From: Smittium mucronatum
Taxonomy: Eukaryota; Kickxellomycota; Harpellomycetes; Harpellales; Legeriomycetaceae
DNA length: 64,000 bases
Assembly: GCA_001953115.1 (NCBI GenBank)
Contig: LSSL01000230.1
Location: forward strand, 40,863-104,862
Reading direction: 5' to 3'
Shown here: positions 51,821 to 61,572 of the stretch, piece after piece
Numbering within the stretch: the stretch's first letter is position 1
Layout: every line of letters begins with the position of its first letter
The notes under the pieces: generated by a model
The model's database searches: none
What the model saw: the letters and a program-made list of their open reading frames with translations, nothing else
Told to the model about the DNA's origin: nothing
Translations under genes and position numbers: made by a program

Positions 51821-53716
51821 TTTATTTGAGACTGATATCTATATGAATAATTTTTAATAAATAATACTCTTTTGGATCAAAACTAAAGGTGTATATACAT
51901 GCTGTGTAAAAGTCTTTTTTTTTGAAGATTTGCCCTGATAAGAATCATTTGTAACATCATTAGTTATGAGCCCCTTTTTATTATTACTTAGTCTAAAATT
52001 TCATGATATTCTATAAATTTTGATATTCCTAATTTTCAAGTTCTTGAAAAGAATATTCTGCTTTATTTCCTGGAGTCTAAACCCTCTAATGGAATGGATT
52101 TTTATTGTTATATCTTTCACTTATGGGGTCAGGTGGCAGCATATCACATTTGAAATCAAGTTTAAATTGTGTATTTTTTTGTCCATCTTCATACTGATCT
52201 GCTTTGAATTAAGAGGGAAATTATAAATGGTTTTTGTTTTTATAACAGAAAATTGTTTGAAGTTTATTTAATATTTTTTTACTTAGTATTCTCCATTTTG
52301 AAACAGTATCATCATCATCATCATCATCGATTTTTACAAAATTGCTGGCAGAAATCCAATTTATCTTCATATTATTACAAAAAAAAGATTAAGTTTTATG
52401 TTTAATTTCATTAAGAGAATTTAATAAAAACTTAGCTCATTTTTTTATGCTGGAGGATAAAAATTTAAACCCAAAAATGATTTCTTTTAACGTTTACAGT
52501 TACAAAAAAATAATAACCCAGTTGAAAGCAAAAGTATATAAAGATAAAAATTGATGCAAAGCCATAGCTTCAAACGTTTAATAAGCCAATAAAAAATCCT
52601 GTTATATTTGTATTTATTTGCATAATCACTCGCTGCGAAAAATACGCATTTATTGGATTTGTATCATTTTGAAAACTTTGTATCAGTTTAAATAATTTTG
52701 TAAGGAATATCCTACTTTTGTATCTAATTATATTTAACCCTTAAATCATAGATTCTTTAAAAGCTTAAAAATAAATCTTCTGATAGAGTAACTTTTCTAA
52801 AGAAAAGTTGATGAGGATAAAGCTATTCATATACTGCACTCTTGATACCATTAAATAATTATTTTATTCACTAGATTTTATTATCTTTAGAGTTTTCGAC
52901 TTGGCTTTATCCAATAGTATGGTAAAAATTATTATGTTTACTTCAAGTATAATATTACTAACACTCTACTGTATAACATAATTCCTCCATATTTTTACTG
53001 CCAAACTAAGTGGAGAGCACACAAAAATATATGTTTTACATCTAATAATGATTTTTTCGTACAGATAATACACGATGACCATTAATAGGCTTAGTTAAAT
53101 TATAGTTATTAGACACATCAAATTGTAGCAAATAAAAGTGAGTAGAGGATTTTACACATGGAAGAGTTGGTTTATTCTAGCCTCATTTTTAGTTCAGAGA
53201 TAATATCTCCATAGTATCTAACCTCAATTGGATTAATAAAAATCCACCTTAAGAACAATTGGAAGTTAAAATCAAGAAATAATAATGCTAAGAAATGTGC
53301 ATGATTTTAGTGCTACCAGCCATGAAGAGATTTTTTGAGTGTTCTATTAAAACACCAATAAATTAGGCGTTCCTAATAAGCAAAATTTATTTGGCAAAAA
53401 CCACTAATATATGCTATCAAGAATCCCAATTGATAAATGTATACAGAGTATTACACTCCAATCATGAAACAGGAAAAAATAGGTGTGTTTTTAGCCAAAA
53501 AAAACCAAAAAAATAGATTTTATTGGATTAAAAATAGTCGGTAAAATCAGCGAAGGTGAAATTCGATCCTACACTAAATGTAAGCCGTGTTTTACAAAGT
53601 GGGTTATCTCGAGTTCTATTTCATATGTATAGGCTTAAAAACAATTTCCAACACCCAAGTATGGAACCAGCTACAAGTTTCTCCCTGTGATAGGTATCTG
53701 TTTTATAAATACAATT
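51821..53716. other. Transition zone upstream of the MDM31-like gene
   Basis: No gene could be supported. Composition becomes progressively less A/T-biased towards 53.5 kb. It contains an ATC microsatellite and, just before the MDM31-like start, a 9-codon upstream ORF at 53,661-53,690. No TATA-like or other promoter element is distinctive in such AT-rich sequence. Confidence 0.55.
52308..52328. repeat. (ATC)7 microsatellite
   Basis: Seven exact ATC triplets in intergenic DNA. Confidence 0.9.
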
Positions 53717-56503
53717 ATGTCATATAGATATTTTGGAAATTCCAGGAAGATAGCCTCCCATATACCTTCTTCGCCCAGATCTAGACTAGACAACCTTATA
53801 GATTCCAGAATTCATAAGCACTTTTTCCTTCATAATTCAACTCATCTTTCTACGACATTAAATAACATTCCCTCAAACATAAGCACGGCCATTTCACACA
53901 AACTACACCTACAAACTCTTAGAATAATTGGAACTACAAAATGGAATAGCCTTTTTCGATTTTTCCATCCTGCTAAACTAGCGCTTAGTTATTCAACGCA
54001 TCCTTTAAATGTACTATTCATCAGGAAAGCATTTTGTTGGACAGTTTCAACCTTCTTTAGTAAATCTTTTAACCATGATTCTGACAAAGAAGGCATTTTC
54101 AACTCATATAAACTTTCAGGCCTGTTGCTTTTATTGATAGGAAACGAAACTAACGCAAATCCAGATCATGTGGTAAAATCTCCCATTCCAAAATGTGCTT
54201 TATCAAGGTCTGATCTCTTAAAATTTAGGCGTTCTGAAATTCATTATCGATTTTCGCCTGCTGTGAAATCTCAAAATATTAAATTTCCTGCTGGTTTATA
54301 TACTCGATATTTTTCTCGGTGTTTCTCTTCAAAATCACAAAGTGGCTTCGTAACCAAGTACGAAACGAAGCCATTATCTAAAAAAAATGACGATCCGTAT
54401 GCCGATATAAAATCCTCTATTGATAAATTGACTCGAAAGCGTGATAGTGTTGAAAAAATACAGAACAAATTGGAGAAGTCTAATATTTTAGCTCAGCATA
54501 ATAGTATTATCAGGAGATTTTTTGTTCATATCCAATTCGCTTTAAAAGGCTCTTCAAGTGGGAGGCCCTGGACATTAGATGATAGAATGGCCTTGGGTTC
54601 TTGGATTCTACTTTCAAACCTTATTTGGATAATTATTGGGACTACAACATTCGCATCTGTCTTACTATTTATTCTAAATAAGCTAAATCTCGAATCAACA
54701 GTTTCAGGAATTGTTAGCAAATACATTTCAAATGCAATAGGTATCACTATAACTATTGATAGTACCATTTTTCCAAAATGGAAAAACGGAAAAATTACAT
54801 TAAAAAATGTAAATGTTGAATGTGGGCCTCAACACGCATTAATTCCAAAAACAAGCACAGAGCAAATTCCTGATTTGAATTTTACATACTACAAAATTAA
54901 AATCGATGAAATAGATGTAGAGCTATCTTTAGTTAGATGGGTTGACGGAAAGGGCATAGTGAGTAGCTGTAAATTTAGTGGAATAAGAGGGTACGTCGAT
55001 AGAAGACATGTCACTTATGATTATTCGGTGCCTTACATACCCGAAGAGGATAGAAAACTCCATCGTCCCGGCTACTTTGACTTTAATTCTGTAGATATAG
55101 AAGATATTTCGATAACCTTACTAAATCCCGAATTCCGGCCAATTAACATCTCGGTTTACAATGCTTCTCTGGATAGACTTAGACAACAATGGCTATTTTA
55201 TGATATTTTGAATGCAAACTCAATCGTTGGTATATATGACACCAGTCTTTTTAGTATTAGACAGCTAAGGCCAATGAGTTCTGATAAAATAAAATCCCTT
55301 AAAAGTGAAATCAATTTATCTGGTATTGATCTAATGGAGGACGATATCACTATAGGGACCAGCTCAAATGCAAAAAATAGTGTAATTCAAGAAAGTGAGA
55401 GCGATCTTGAGATTAAGAGTAATTCTACAATAAACAGGATGAGAGAGAAATTGAGTAGTACCCATAACACCACTGAAATAAAGGTAGATAACTTGGCAAT
55501 ATCACATTTAAATTATGGTGTTGAAGGACCAGTTGGCTGGATAAATTCCGGAACAGTAGATATTAACGCCTCAGTACTAATACCAAACCCCAACTGCATC
55601 AACTACAATCCCTCAGAAATATTTCAAAAAATTATTACAGATTTAGCTACATCAATCGACGTAGTTATCCTTCCTAGTTCTAACGATGTACTAAACCCAG
55701 AAGTTTCTGACAGCTTATTGGTTCGAATTCTGAATAAATCTGGAGCTCTAGATTCTAGACCAGCAGAGATATTGAAGGAAAAAACGAAAAAGAAGTTTGA
55801 GAACGAAGCTAATCGTAGGCTGGATTTGCAAAGAAAACGAACTATGGAATGGGAACAGGGTTCAAATGTTGAAAATTCAGTGAAAGTATCTGAAGGTCAG
55901 ACTGAATCTAATGAGATGATAGTTGGAGCTCATAAAACAGCCCATGAAATATTAGCTGAGGCAAAAAGCAATTCCGGAGCCAATCCAGGAACAGGATCTT
56001 TATATCATAACAATGGCAAATACGAGGAGGGGGAGGAGTCATCTGTATATTCTAACCAGAAAAATGAGAACTCAAGATTTGTATTTCTCGATATACAGTT
56101 TAATTTCAATAACATAAGGGCAAACGTTCCTCTTACTACACCACACTTAAGCTACCTGAACAGTACTCTTCTCATTAGACCCATTTTGGGATACATGAAT
56201 AGCCACAGGGTACATCTTCCGATAAAATGCCAATTGAGGGTAGATATAGAGAATTTTGACGGGTCTTGGAATGCCTACGATTCGGATTTAGTGTATTTGG
56301 TGAGCGATGGTATTGGAGAGGCCTTTGCCAAGATGGTTGTAGACCAAAGAGAAAGAAGCAGAAGACTGAAGCAGATTGGGATATGGTCGGTAAGCGAGAT
56401 GGCCAAACAATTAACTCTATTTTTGGAATACGTTACGGGGTTCAAAGGATTTTGGCAATACGTTGGGAATACATCGTATATGCCGGGCGTTCCGATGTTT
56501 TAA
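53717..56503 (+). CDS. MDM31: Mdm31/Mdm32-like mitochondrial inner-membrane protein
   Basis: A 928-residue intronless frame. Mdm31/Mdm32 are fungal mitochondrial inner-membrane proteins needed for normal mitochondrial shape, inheritance and nucleoid maintenance, and linked to lipid homeostasis. The family core is clear: WTLDDRMALGSW followed by a hydrophobic segment (about 296-323), then IFPKWKNGKITLKNVNVECGP (about 353-373), and an extreme C-terminus KGFWQYVGNTSYMPGVPMF. Before the core lie a long Ser/Arg/His-rich presequence-like region and a charged, probably coiled-coil stretch (about 225-262). A charged helix and low-complexity insert occupy about 685-790. At 928 residues it exceeds the roughly 600 of the yeast proteins. 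The ATG at 53,717 is the first in frame. The frame is open further upstream without another ATG, so an earlier exon is possible. Choice between MDM31 and MDM32 is not resolved. Confidence 0.88.
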   Translation: MSYRYFGNSRKIASHIPSSPRSRLDNLIDSRIHKHFFLHNSTHLSTTLNNIPSNISTAISHKLHLQTLRIIGTTKWNSLFRFFHPAKLALSYSTHPLNVLFIRKAFCWTVSTFFSKSFNHDSDKEGIFNSYKLSGLLLLLIGNETNANPDHVVKSPIPKCALSRSDLLKFRRSEIHYRFSPAVKSQNIKFPAGLYTRYFSRCFSSKSQSGFVTKYETKPLSKKNDDPYADIKSSIDKLTRKRDSVEKIQNKLEKSNILAQHNSIIRRFFVHIQFALKGSSSGRPWTLDDRMALGSWILLSNLIWIIIGTTTFASVLLFILNKLNLESTVSGIVSKYISNAIGITITIDSTIFPKWKNGKITLKNVNVECGPQHALIPKTSTEQIPDLNFTYYKIKIDEIDVELSLVRWVDGKGIVSSCKFSGIRGYVDRRHVTYDYSVPYIPEEDRKLHRPGYFDFNSVDIEDISITLLNPEFRPINISVYNASLDRLRQQWLFYDILNANSIVGIYDTSLFSIRQLRPMSSDKIKSLKSEINLSGIDLMEDDITIGTSSNAKNSVIQESESDLEIKSNSTINRMREKLSSTHNTTEIKVDNLAISHLNYGVEGPVGWINSGTVDINASVLIPNPNCINYNPSEIFQKIITDLATSIDVVILPSSNDVLNPEVSDSLLVRILNKSGALDSRPAEILKEKTKKKFENEANRRLDLQRKRTMEWEQGSNVENSVKVSEGQTESNEMIVGAHKTAHEILAEAKSNSGANPGTGSLYHNNGKYEEGEESSVYSNQKNENSRFVFLDIQFNFNNIRANVPLTTPHLSYLNSTLLIRPILGYMNSHRVHLPIKCQLRVDIENFDGSWNAYDSDLVYLVSDGIGEAFAKMVVDQRERSRRLKQIGIWSVSEMAKQLTLFLEYVTGFKGFWQYVGNTSYMPGVPMF

Positions 56504-56648
56504 AGTGATCCTCTAGGTTGTATTGTTAAAGCTTCCGAATGATATTTTAATGAGTAAATTTCAAGCTTTATTTTTGTTGAGAGGTTTTTGGATGTTTTAG
56601 ATTGTAGCTTTGTTGTCTTCTTTTATTTTTTACAAGTTAAAAGTTATA

Positions 56649-56654
56649 AATAAA
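56649..56654 (+). promoter_or_regulatory. AATAAA polyadenylation-type signal
   Basis: An exact AATAAA lies about 145 nt after the stop of the MDM31-like gene, inside the gap before the convergent LAMTOR2-like gene. In AT-rich DNA the hexamer arises easily by chance, so this is a candidate only. Confidence 0.35.
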
Positions 56655-56956
56655 ATGCAGAGTGATGTCCAAGTAAGCGTTTTTTATTATTTAAATAGAT
56701 TTTAAAATAATGAATTTTTTTTGGTTGGGAAAATTTATTTGAAAGCTAAAATAAAATATTTACCAAAATAATAAAAAAGCAACTTGATAATGACTAAAGA
56801 AGATGTTATTAAAAGTAAAAAAAAAAATAAAGATTAGAAAAGCAAAAGAGGTGGTTTGGATATAATGGATCTTTTATACAAGTAAAGGATAGTTTGATTA
56901 GACAGGAATGAAGGGGTAGGGGTGAGGGGTGAGGCAGGGAGGGATAGAGGGAGTAA

Positions 56957-58106
56957 TCAGTGTTGGAGGGAGTTTTCAAGGTGAGATTTTAGGGATTGAG
57001 CCTAGATAAGAAAGAAAAAAAATGGTGTTTTAAGAGAATGAAAAGTAAAAGTGGGTGGAAGGAAGGAAGGAAAAGAAATTTACTTTAGCTTTTAAAAGAC
57101 CTAGTGGTATTGAGGGGGATCCTAATAGCAACAGTCTGTGCTGGTGGAACGACATAATGATAGTCTTTTGGCTCTAAAGAAGCGATAACGAGAGGAATGA
57201 TATTTAAGGATGATGAGGAACAATATAGGAGATAGGATGAAGATAGAGGCTTAAAATAAAAAAAAGCAACAAATAGTTACCATTGATTCTATGGACAAAA
57301 CATCTAAATCATTATCGATTTGGTGATCAAAAGAGGGTTCTTCAGTATCGTTGTAGGCACCAACAAAGCTGTTGAGACGTTCGTAGCGGGTCCACAAAGT
57401 GGCAATGATAGCAAGATAACTCTTGATGGATTCACTGGTTGAAGTGGTCAATTGGTTCTTGCTGTAACTTTCTGCAAGTAATAGGAAAAGAAGAGTCGTA
57501 TGAGACGTAGTATTTTTTTGGATTAAAAAAAAAAGAGAAAGAGGGGAGGGGAGGGGAGGGGTTGTGTTTGTGTGTGGAATATATTAGAAAGATATTTGGA
57601 AGGGGATAATACCTATACTGGGCTCTCTACTATCTTTGAAAGAACTAAAATTCGCATCGTTTACACTAATAACAGGAGTATTTACACGACTGGATGATTC
57701 GTAGGTTTCGAAGGAATTGTAATTAGACACAAGACCTTTATTTGAATCAGAGGGCAGAGAAAGAGGGTTTTGTATAAGGGAATTAGTCAACTCTGAAGCT
57801 TCGGGAGTTTTTTGCAAAAGCAAATGGGGAGAATCGGTGGACAAATCAAGTTCCATAGAGAAGTTTGGAGAATGAGCCTCTGATAACAGAACGCCATCTC
57901 GGCTAAAAATACTATGTATTAAAAAAAATGTATGTGTGTTAGTGAGGAAGGTGGGATGTGGGTGTGAGTGTGGAAGAAGATGAAGAAGTCGTCATGAAAA
58001 GGAAAGAAACGAAATTTCGGTAATAAATTACTTACGCGCACATTACTACATCAGCAGTTAAGGTTTGAGAAAGTACAGATTTTAAGCTTTTTGCCTTGAT
58101 GATCAT
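56957..58106 (-). CDS. LAMTOR2: LAMTOR2/p14-like Ragulator subunit (roadblock/LC7 fold), five exons
   Basis: Rebuilt by eye as join of 58,106-58,036; 57,902-57,613; 57,471-57,281; 57,173-57,084; 57,001-56,957 (228 residues). Donors are GTAAGT, GTATTA, GTAACT and GTAAAT; all acceptors end in TAG or CAG; all four junctions keep frame. LAMTOR2 is a scaffold subunit of Ragulator, which anchors Rag GTPases on lysosome/vacuole membranes for TORC1 signalling. Matches to the family: the N-terminus MIIKAKSLKSVLSQT, then VVMCARDGVLLSEA; the helix YLAIIATLWTRYER (about 139-152); and, across exons 4 and 5, GLLKAKAQSLKSHLENSL, very close to the LKAKAQaL C-terminal helix. The core is near 125 residues in animals; here a Ser/Asn-rich insert of about 100 residues (about 36-134) sits between the second strand and the helix. 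Convergent with the MDM31-like gene. Confidence 0.85.
57543..57561 (+). other. G-quadruplex motif in intron 2 of the LAMTOR2-like gene
   Basis: Four GGGG runs separated by single A bases on the plus strand, the non-coding strand for this gene, so the transcript is C-rich here. It lies within intron 2 (57,472-57,612), just before the polypyrimidine/branch region. The motif fits the standard G3+N1-7 quadruplex rule; folding is not shown. Confidence 0.7.
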
Positions 58107-58429
58107 TATTGCAAACCTATAGGTATATTTTTTTAGAAAAAAATAAAAAAGGATAAAACTTGCATAGAAAACCTGATAGGTGAATATAATATAAAAGGGA
58201 GTGTTTGAAGAGGCAAGTCGAAGCCAAAAACCCAAAAGTTAGAAGCGAACAAACAGCGGGAGAGTTTGGAGGTATATAAGGGTGGGTGGTGGGTGTTGGG
58301 GAAAGGGAGGGAGAGTATAGCCTGTATATTAAGGTTAAGAGGGGTGGGAGTTGGAAGAAGGGATTAGAGCATCTCCTCTTTGGTAATGGCAGGCAACAGG
58401 AAAGTGGACTGGATCTTTTTGATACCCCA
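58107..58429. other. Intergenic region, presumed LAMTOR2-like promoter
   Basis: About 320 bp between the start of the LAMTOR2-like gene and the stop of the next minus-strand exon. On the coding (minus) strand it is strongly pyrimidine-rich (CCCACC, CTCCCTCCCTTTCCCC words near 58,280-58,315), a composition often seen around fungal transcription starts. It must hold both the 3' end of the upstream gene and this promoter. A 111-codon minus-strand frame across it is Pro/Ser/Leu-rich and seems a by-product of the pyrimidine tract. Confidence 0.45.
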
Positions 58430-58632
58430 CTAGGAGCTGCCTGATTTGCCAACTTGTTCTCGCAAACTCTTATAAAAGTCAGATGCAGACCATGACCCTT
58501 CGAAGTCTAGCCTGTGAGCTGCCAGTACCTTCCGATCACAGCCAACCAAATCAGAGATATACTTATCAGCACCAATTTGAAGCTCCACTAAGCCAAAAAC
58601 AAAGCATGCATGCAAACTATTGGACACGTCAT
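58430..58632 (-). CDS. Terminal exon of an unidentified minus-strand gene
   Basis: About 67 codons ending in TAG at 58,430-58,432, preceded by a plausible acceptor GTGGTTTTAG. An alternative acceptor GGCTTAG lies about 40 nt further in and enters the same frame. G+C near 45% and a strong purine-first-base codon pattern (GAT, GAC, GTT, GGC, GCA, AAG) argue that this frame is really coding. The peptide includes LVELQIGADKYISDLVG and DFEGSWSASDFYKSLREQVG; I do not recognise the family. Upstream exons probably lie between 58,640 and 59,540, where candidates include 58,79x-58,82x and an ATG-led 58-nt segment at 59,482-59,539, but no consistent chain of junctions could be fixed. Confidence 0.5.
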
Positions 58633-60017
58633 CTAAAACCACAACTTTTGAAAATTAAAAAAAGCCAAAGAAAAATAATTTTCGTTTTTTTTTTTTAGAT
58701 CAGTAAACTTGAAACTCCGACTAATTTGAAAAAAAAATGAAAAAAATGAAAAAAAACCTTCAGTTTCGTTACGACAAAATAAATGAACCAGTTTTGTGTT
58801 TGAAATAAATGTGGGATTTTGCCAATCTGGCAATAAATCGACAAGTCAATTCAAATCAGGTACTTTTTCTTTTGGATCAAATTCTGGTTTGTCAATTTAA
58901 GAGAGAAAAGTGCGACTATTGTTCCATCGTTCCTGAAATGGCTAAAATATTACGCTGATTTTTTTTTTTTTCAATGGCGGAAAAGTATAGTTAAATTTCC
59001 AATTACCAAAAAGTATACAATTATATAGAAATGCTTGTTATTTTAACATTCAAGAATCAATATCCAAACATTTTTTTTGCTTTACCTTTTTCTTGAACAC
59101 AAACACCCTCTTTTAAAAAAAAAGCTATTAATTGCCAGGTCATTTATATCAGAAAATTTACGTCACGCATACCTAATGTAGAAAAGCAGGTGCATTTACA
59201 CCCATTTCCTCTAACTACACACATACACACCCCTTCGTCTCCCCCATCCTCCTTTTCAGCGAAAAATAAAATAATGAGTTTATATTAATTGCTGGATATG
59301 ATCCAATGTGCTGATAATGCCACTACATTTTTCACCTGCCCTCACAGTGCCGTTGATTCTGACGGAAACACTCTATTTTTTTTGTACTAAAAATGTTGTT
59401 TTGTATCATGACCCGACTAGTTTTTAATTTTGGCTATTATCGGTATACTCAAACTAAACCAACCCCCCCCCCCCACTAGACCTGCCGGCTTTCGAGTTTT
59501 CTTTATTCCAGTAAATATCCCAAATCGCTTCTCCTCCATATTTTAGTTAAAAAAAGCGCATATTTCCGTCTAAAAGTGAACCGATTCTCACTCAAAATAT
59601 ATATATATATATATCATGCTTCATACAAAAGATTCAACATCTAAATAAAAAAAAATACTAACTATCCTTTATTTTTCTAAATCTATACATTCACTTTTAT
59701 GAATATATAAATATATATACCTAATTTACAAAACCTACAGAGAAATTGAACTATATACTATTATTCATATTTTGACGCCACAAACTATTCTTGAGGTCAG
59801 CTACAAATTCTATCAAAAAGAAATGATCCCAAATGATCTATTTATCGCACGTACCAACTCGTTAATCTTGAAAATTTGAAAAGTAAAAGCCTCTTGTAAC
59901 TTTTCACCATTAATCTTAACATATTTTCCATCGAAATATACTCATCATGGCTGATCTCCAAATCATTTAAAATTTGATTTATATGTCCAAATTTAATGGT
60001 ACTCCCTCTCCATTCGT
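58633..60017. other. Region with unresolved exons and simple repeats
   Basis: Probably holds the 5' exons and promoter of the minus-strand gene that ends at 58,430, but exon boundaries could not be settled. A minus-strand frame ending in TAA at 59,280-59,282 (including SVSVRINGTVRAG and IISTLDHIQQLI) has protein-like composition and may be another terminal exon. Also present: a 12-C homopolymer at 59,463-59,474, an AT dinucleotide run near 59,597-59,615, and A/T-rich intergenic DNA up to 60,017. Confidence 0.4.
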
Positions 60018-61572
60018 TTATTGTTTGCTTTTGTTCAAGTACGGGTGCAAGGACGAGTCTTTAGTTTTTGAGACAAACCTTCTACTTAATCCCACTCGTC
60101 TTGGCCCTGACATCATTGTAACATGTCCATCTATAGAAGGTCTTTTAAATCCACTCAACTTGAGGCTAGCTCCAAAATTAATAGACGCCGTCCCTGAATG
60201 TGGTCTAGTAATTGTTTCTGGATTATTTTTTGTAGGGCTATAAGGCGTGTTGCTGGGTTTGGTCGAATTGGGCGATGAAAAACTGGGGCATTTGAAGGTT
60301 TTACGGGGACTTGTAATGGGATGCACATTTAAACGTTTTGGTTGTTTAATATCGCTTAATGTTTTTCTAACCGATATAGGCGAGTATTTAGAAGAACCTT
60401 GTGTGATTATATTTGATTTTGATTTTGGCAGTGATGTGTCTAAACTTGCTATCTTCGCCACATTATTATTTGCCTTAAATGCCGTATTAATTCCGATATC
60501 CTCCTTAGTAAAGTCTTTAGAAATATTTGCATTTTTGATATGAATTGAGCTTTCATCTTTTCCTTTTAATATATTCTGTTTATCCTGTTTTTCAAGTGAA
60601 TCTACAACTTTTTTTGTTTTTGAATTATCTTCTGTATTTGAGAATCCGGGCCCCGAATCTTTCTTAAGAAAAGTATCTCTTGATGATAGATTAACTTCCT
60701 TCTCTCCAAGTATATGGGATTTTTTTGAATTTTTATCACAGGGCTTATTCTTGGTTTTTTTCTCTTTCTTTTTCTTGGGAACAGCTTCTTTAAAATCTTC
60801 GTCCCAATCGGAATCACCCCCAGAATTTAATACAGGCTCCTTAAAATCGCTTTCTTCAAAACTGCTTAAATCATCGTGCGAAAATTCTTGATCAGAAGTG
60901 CAAATTATTTTTTTTTTGTTTTTAGTGGATATTGAATTCTTTATTTTATCGGGCTCACCAGATATATCTTCATCGGATATATCATAAATTGATTTTCTAT
61001 CCTCTTCAGGAATCAAAGTGTCTGAACCATGTAGATTAGTATCTGAATATTTTTCTTTATGTTCAGATTCAGCTCCATCTTTCAAGATTAGAGTGTCATT
61101 ATTATTTTTTAAATCACAATTAAGTTTGATTTTTGTAATATTTGGAGAATTAGATATACAATCACCACAGAATTGTTTGTTTCCTTTTGGAGCCTTAAAT
61201 TTCAAGTTGGAAACCGACACTAAATCGTGACATTTAGAGCATATGAGCTGGGAATCAAGAGCAGAGGTACCTGACAAAAGTGATTTATGGATATCTGCTG
61301 ATAAAATGAGGCTAACACTTTCGTTTTCATCGCTTTGAATAGAGAAAGGGCTTTCTACATCAATGTAGTCTTCCTCACTATCGAGCTCGGACAAACTTGA
61401 CAAAGAATCTTGCTCGAAAAGTCTAAAGAAAAATACAATATTGAATAATTTAGAACAAACAGCAAAAGAATAAATTAATTGTTCTTTATTGAATTAACAC
61501 CCTCCCTCCATATGTTGTATAAACCTAAAATTGGAAATAGCTGTGAGTAAAACTATACCTGCTGTAGCTCAT
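60018..61572 (-). CDS. Putative RAD51AP1-like protein with CxxC pair, two exons
   Basis: Exon 2 is a long open frame (61,422-60,018, stop TAA). An in-phase 14-nt first coding exon ATGAGCTACAGCAG (61,572-61,559) joins it through a 136-nt intron with GTATAG donor and TTTTCTTTAG acceptor, giving 472 residues. The frame in exon 2 has no early ATG, which supports this model. The protein is mostly disordered, Ser/Asp/Lys-rich, with acidic N-terminus, a C66-x2-C69...C90-x2-C93 pair that could bind zinc, and a Lys-rich nuclear-localisation-like stretch (PKKKKEKKTK). The C-terminus has VGLSRR (448-453) and LHP (463-465), matching in order and spacing the RAD51-interacting motif of RAD51AP1 (GLSR...LHP). 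A role in homologous recombination is inference; outside the motif I recognise no family. Confidence 0.6.

Noticed and set aside
58117..58452. 111-codon minus-strand Pro/Ser/Leu-rich frame
   Set aside because: Produced by the pyrimidine-rich promoter/3' region between two minus-strand genes and overlaps the terminal exon in another frame.
58483..58698. 71-codon plus-strand frame opposite the unidentified terminal exon
   Set aside because: The minus-strand frame has the stronger coding pattern and a proper acceptor; this one ends in a poly-Phe run from a T tract.
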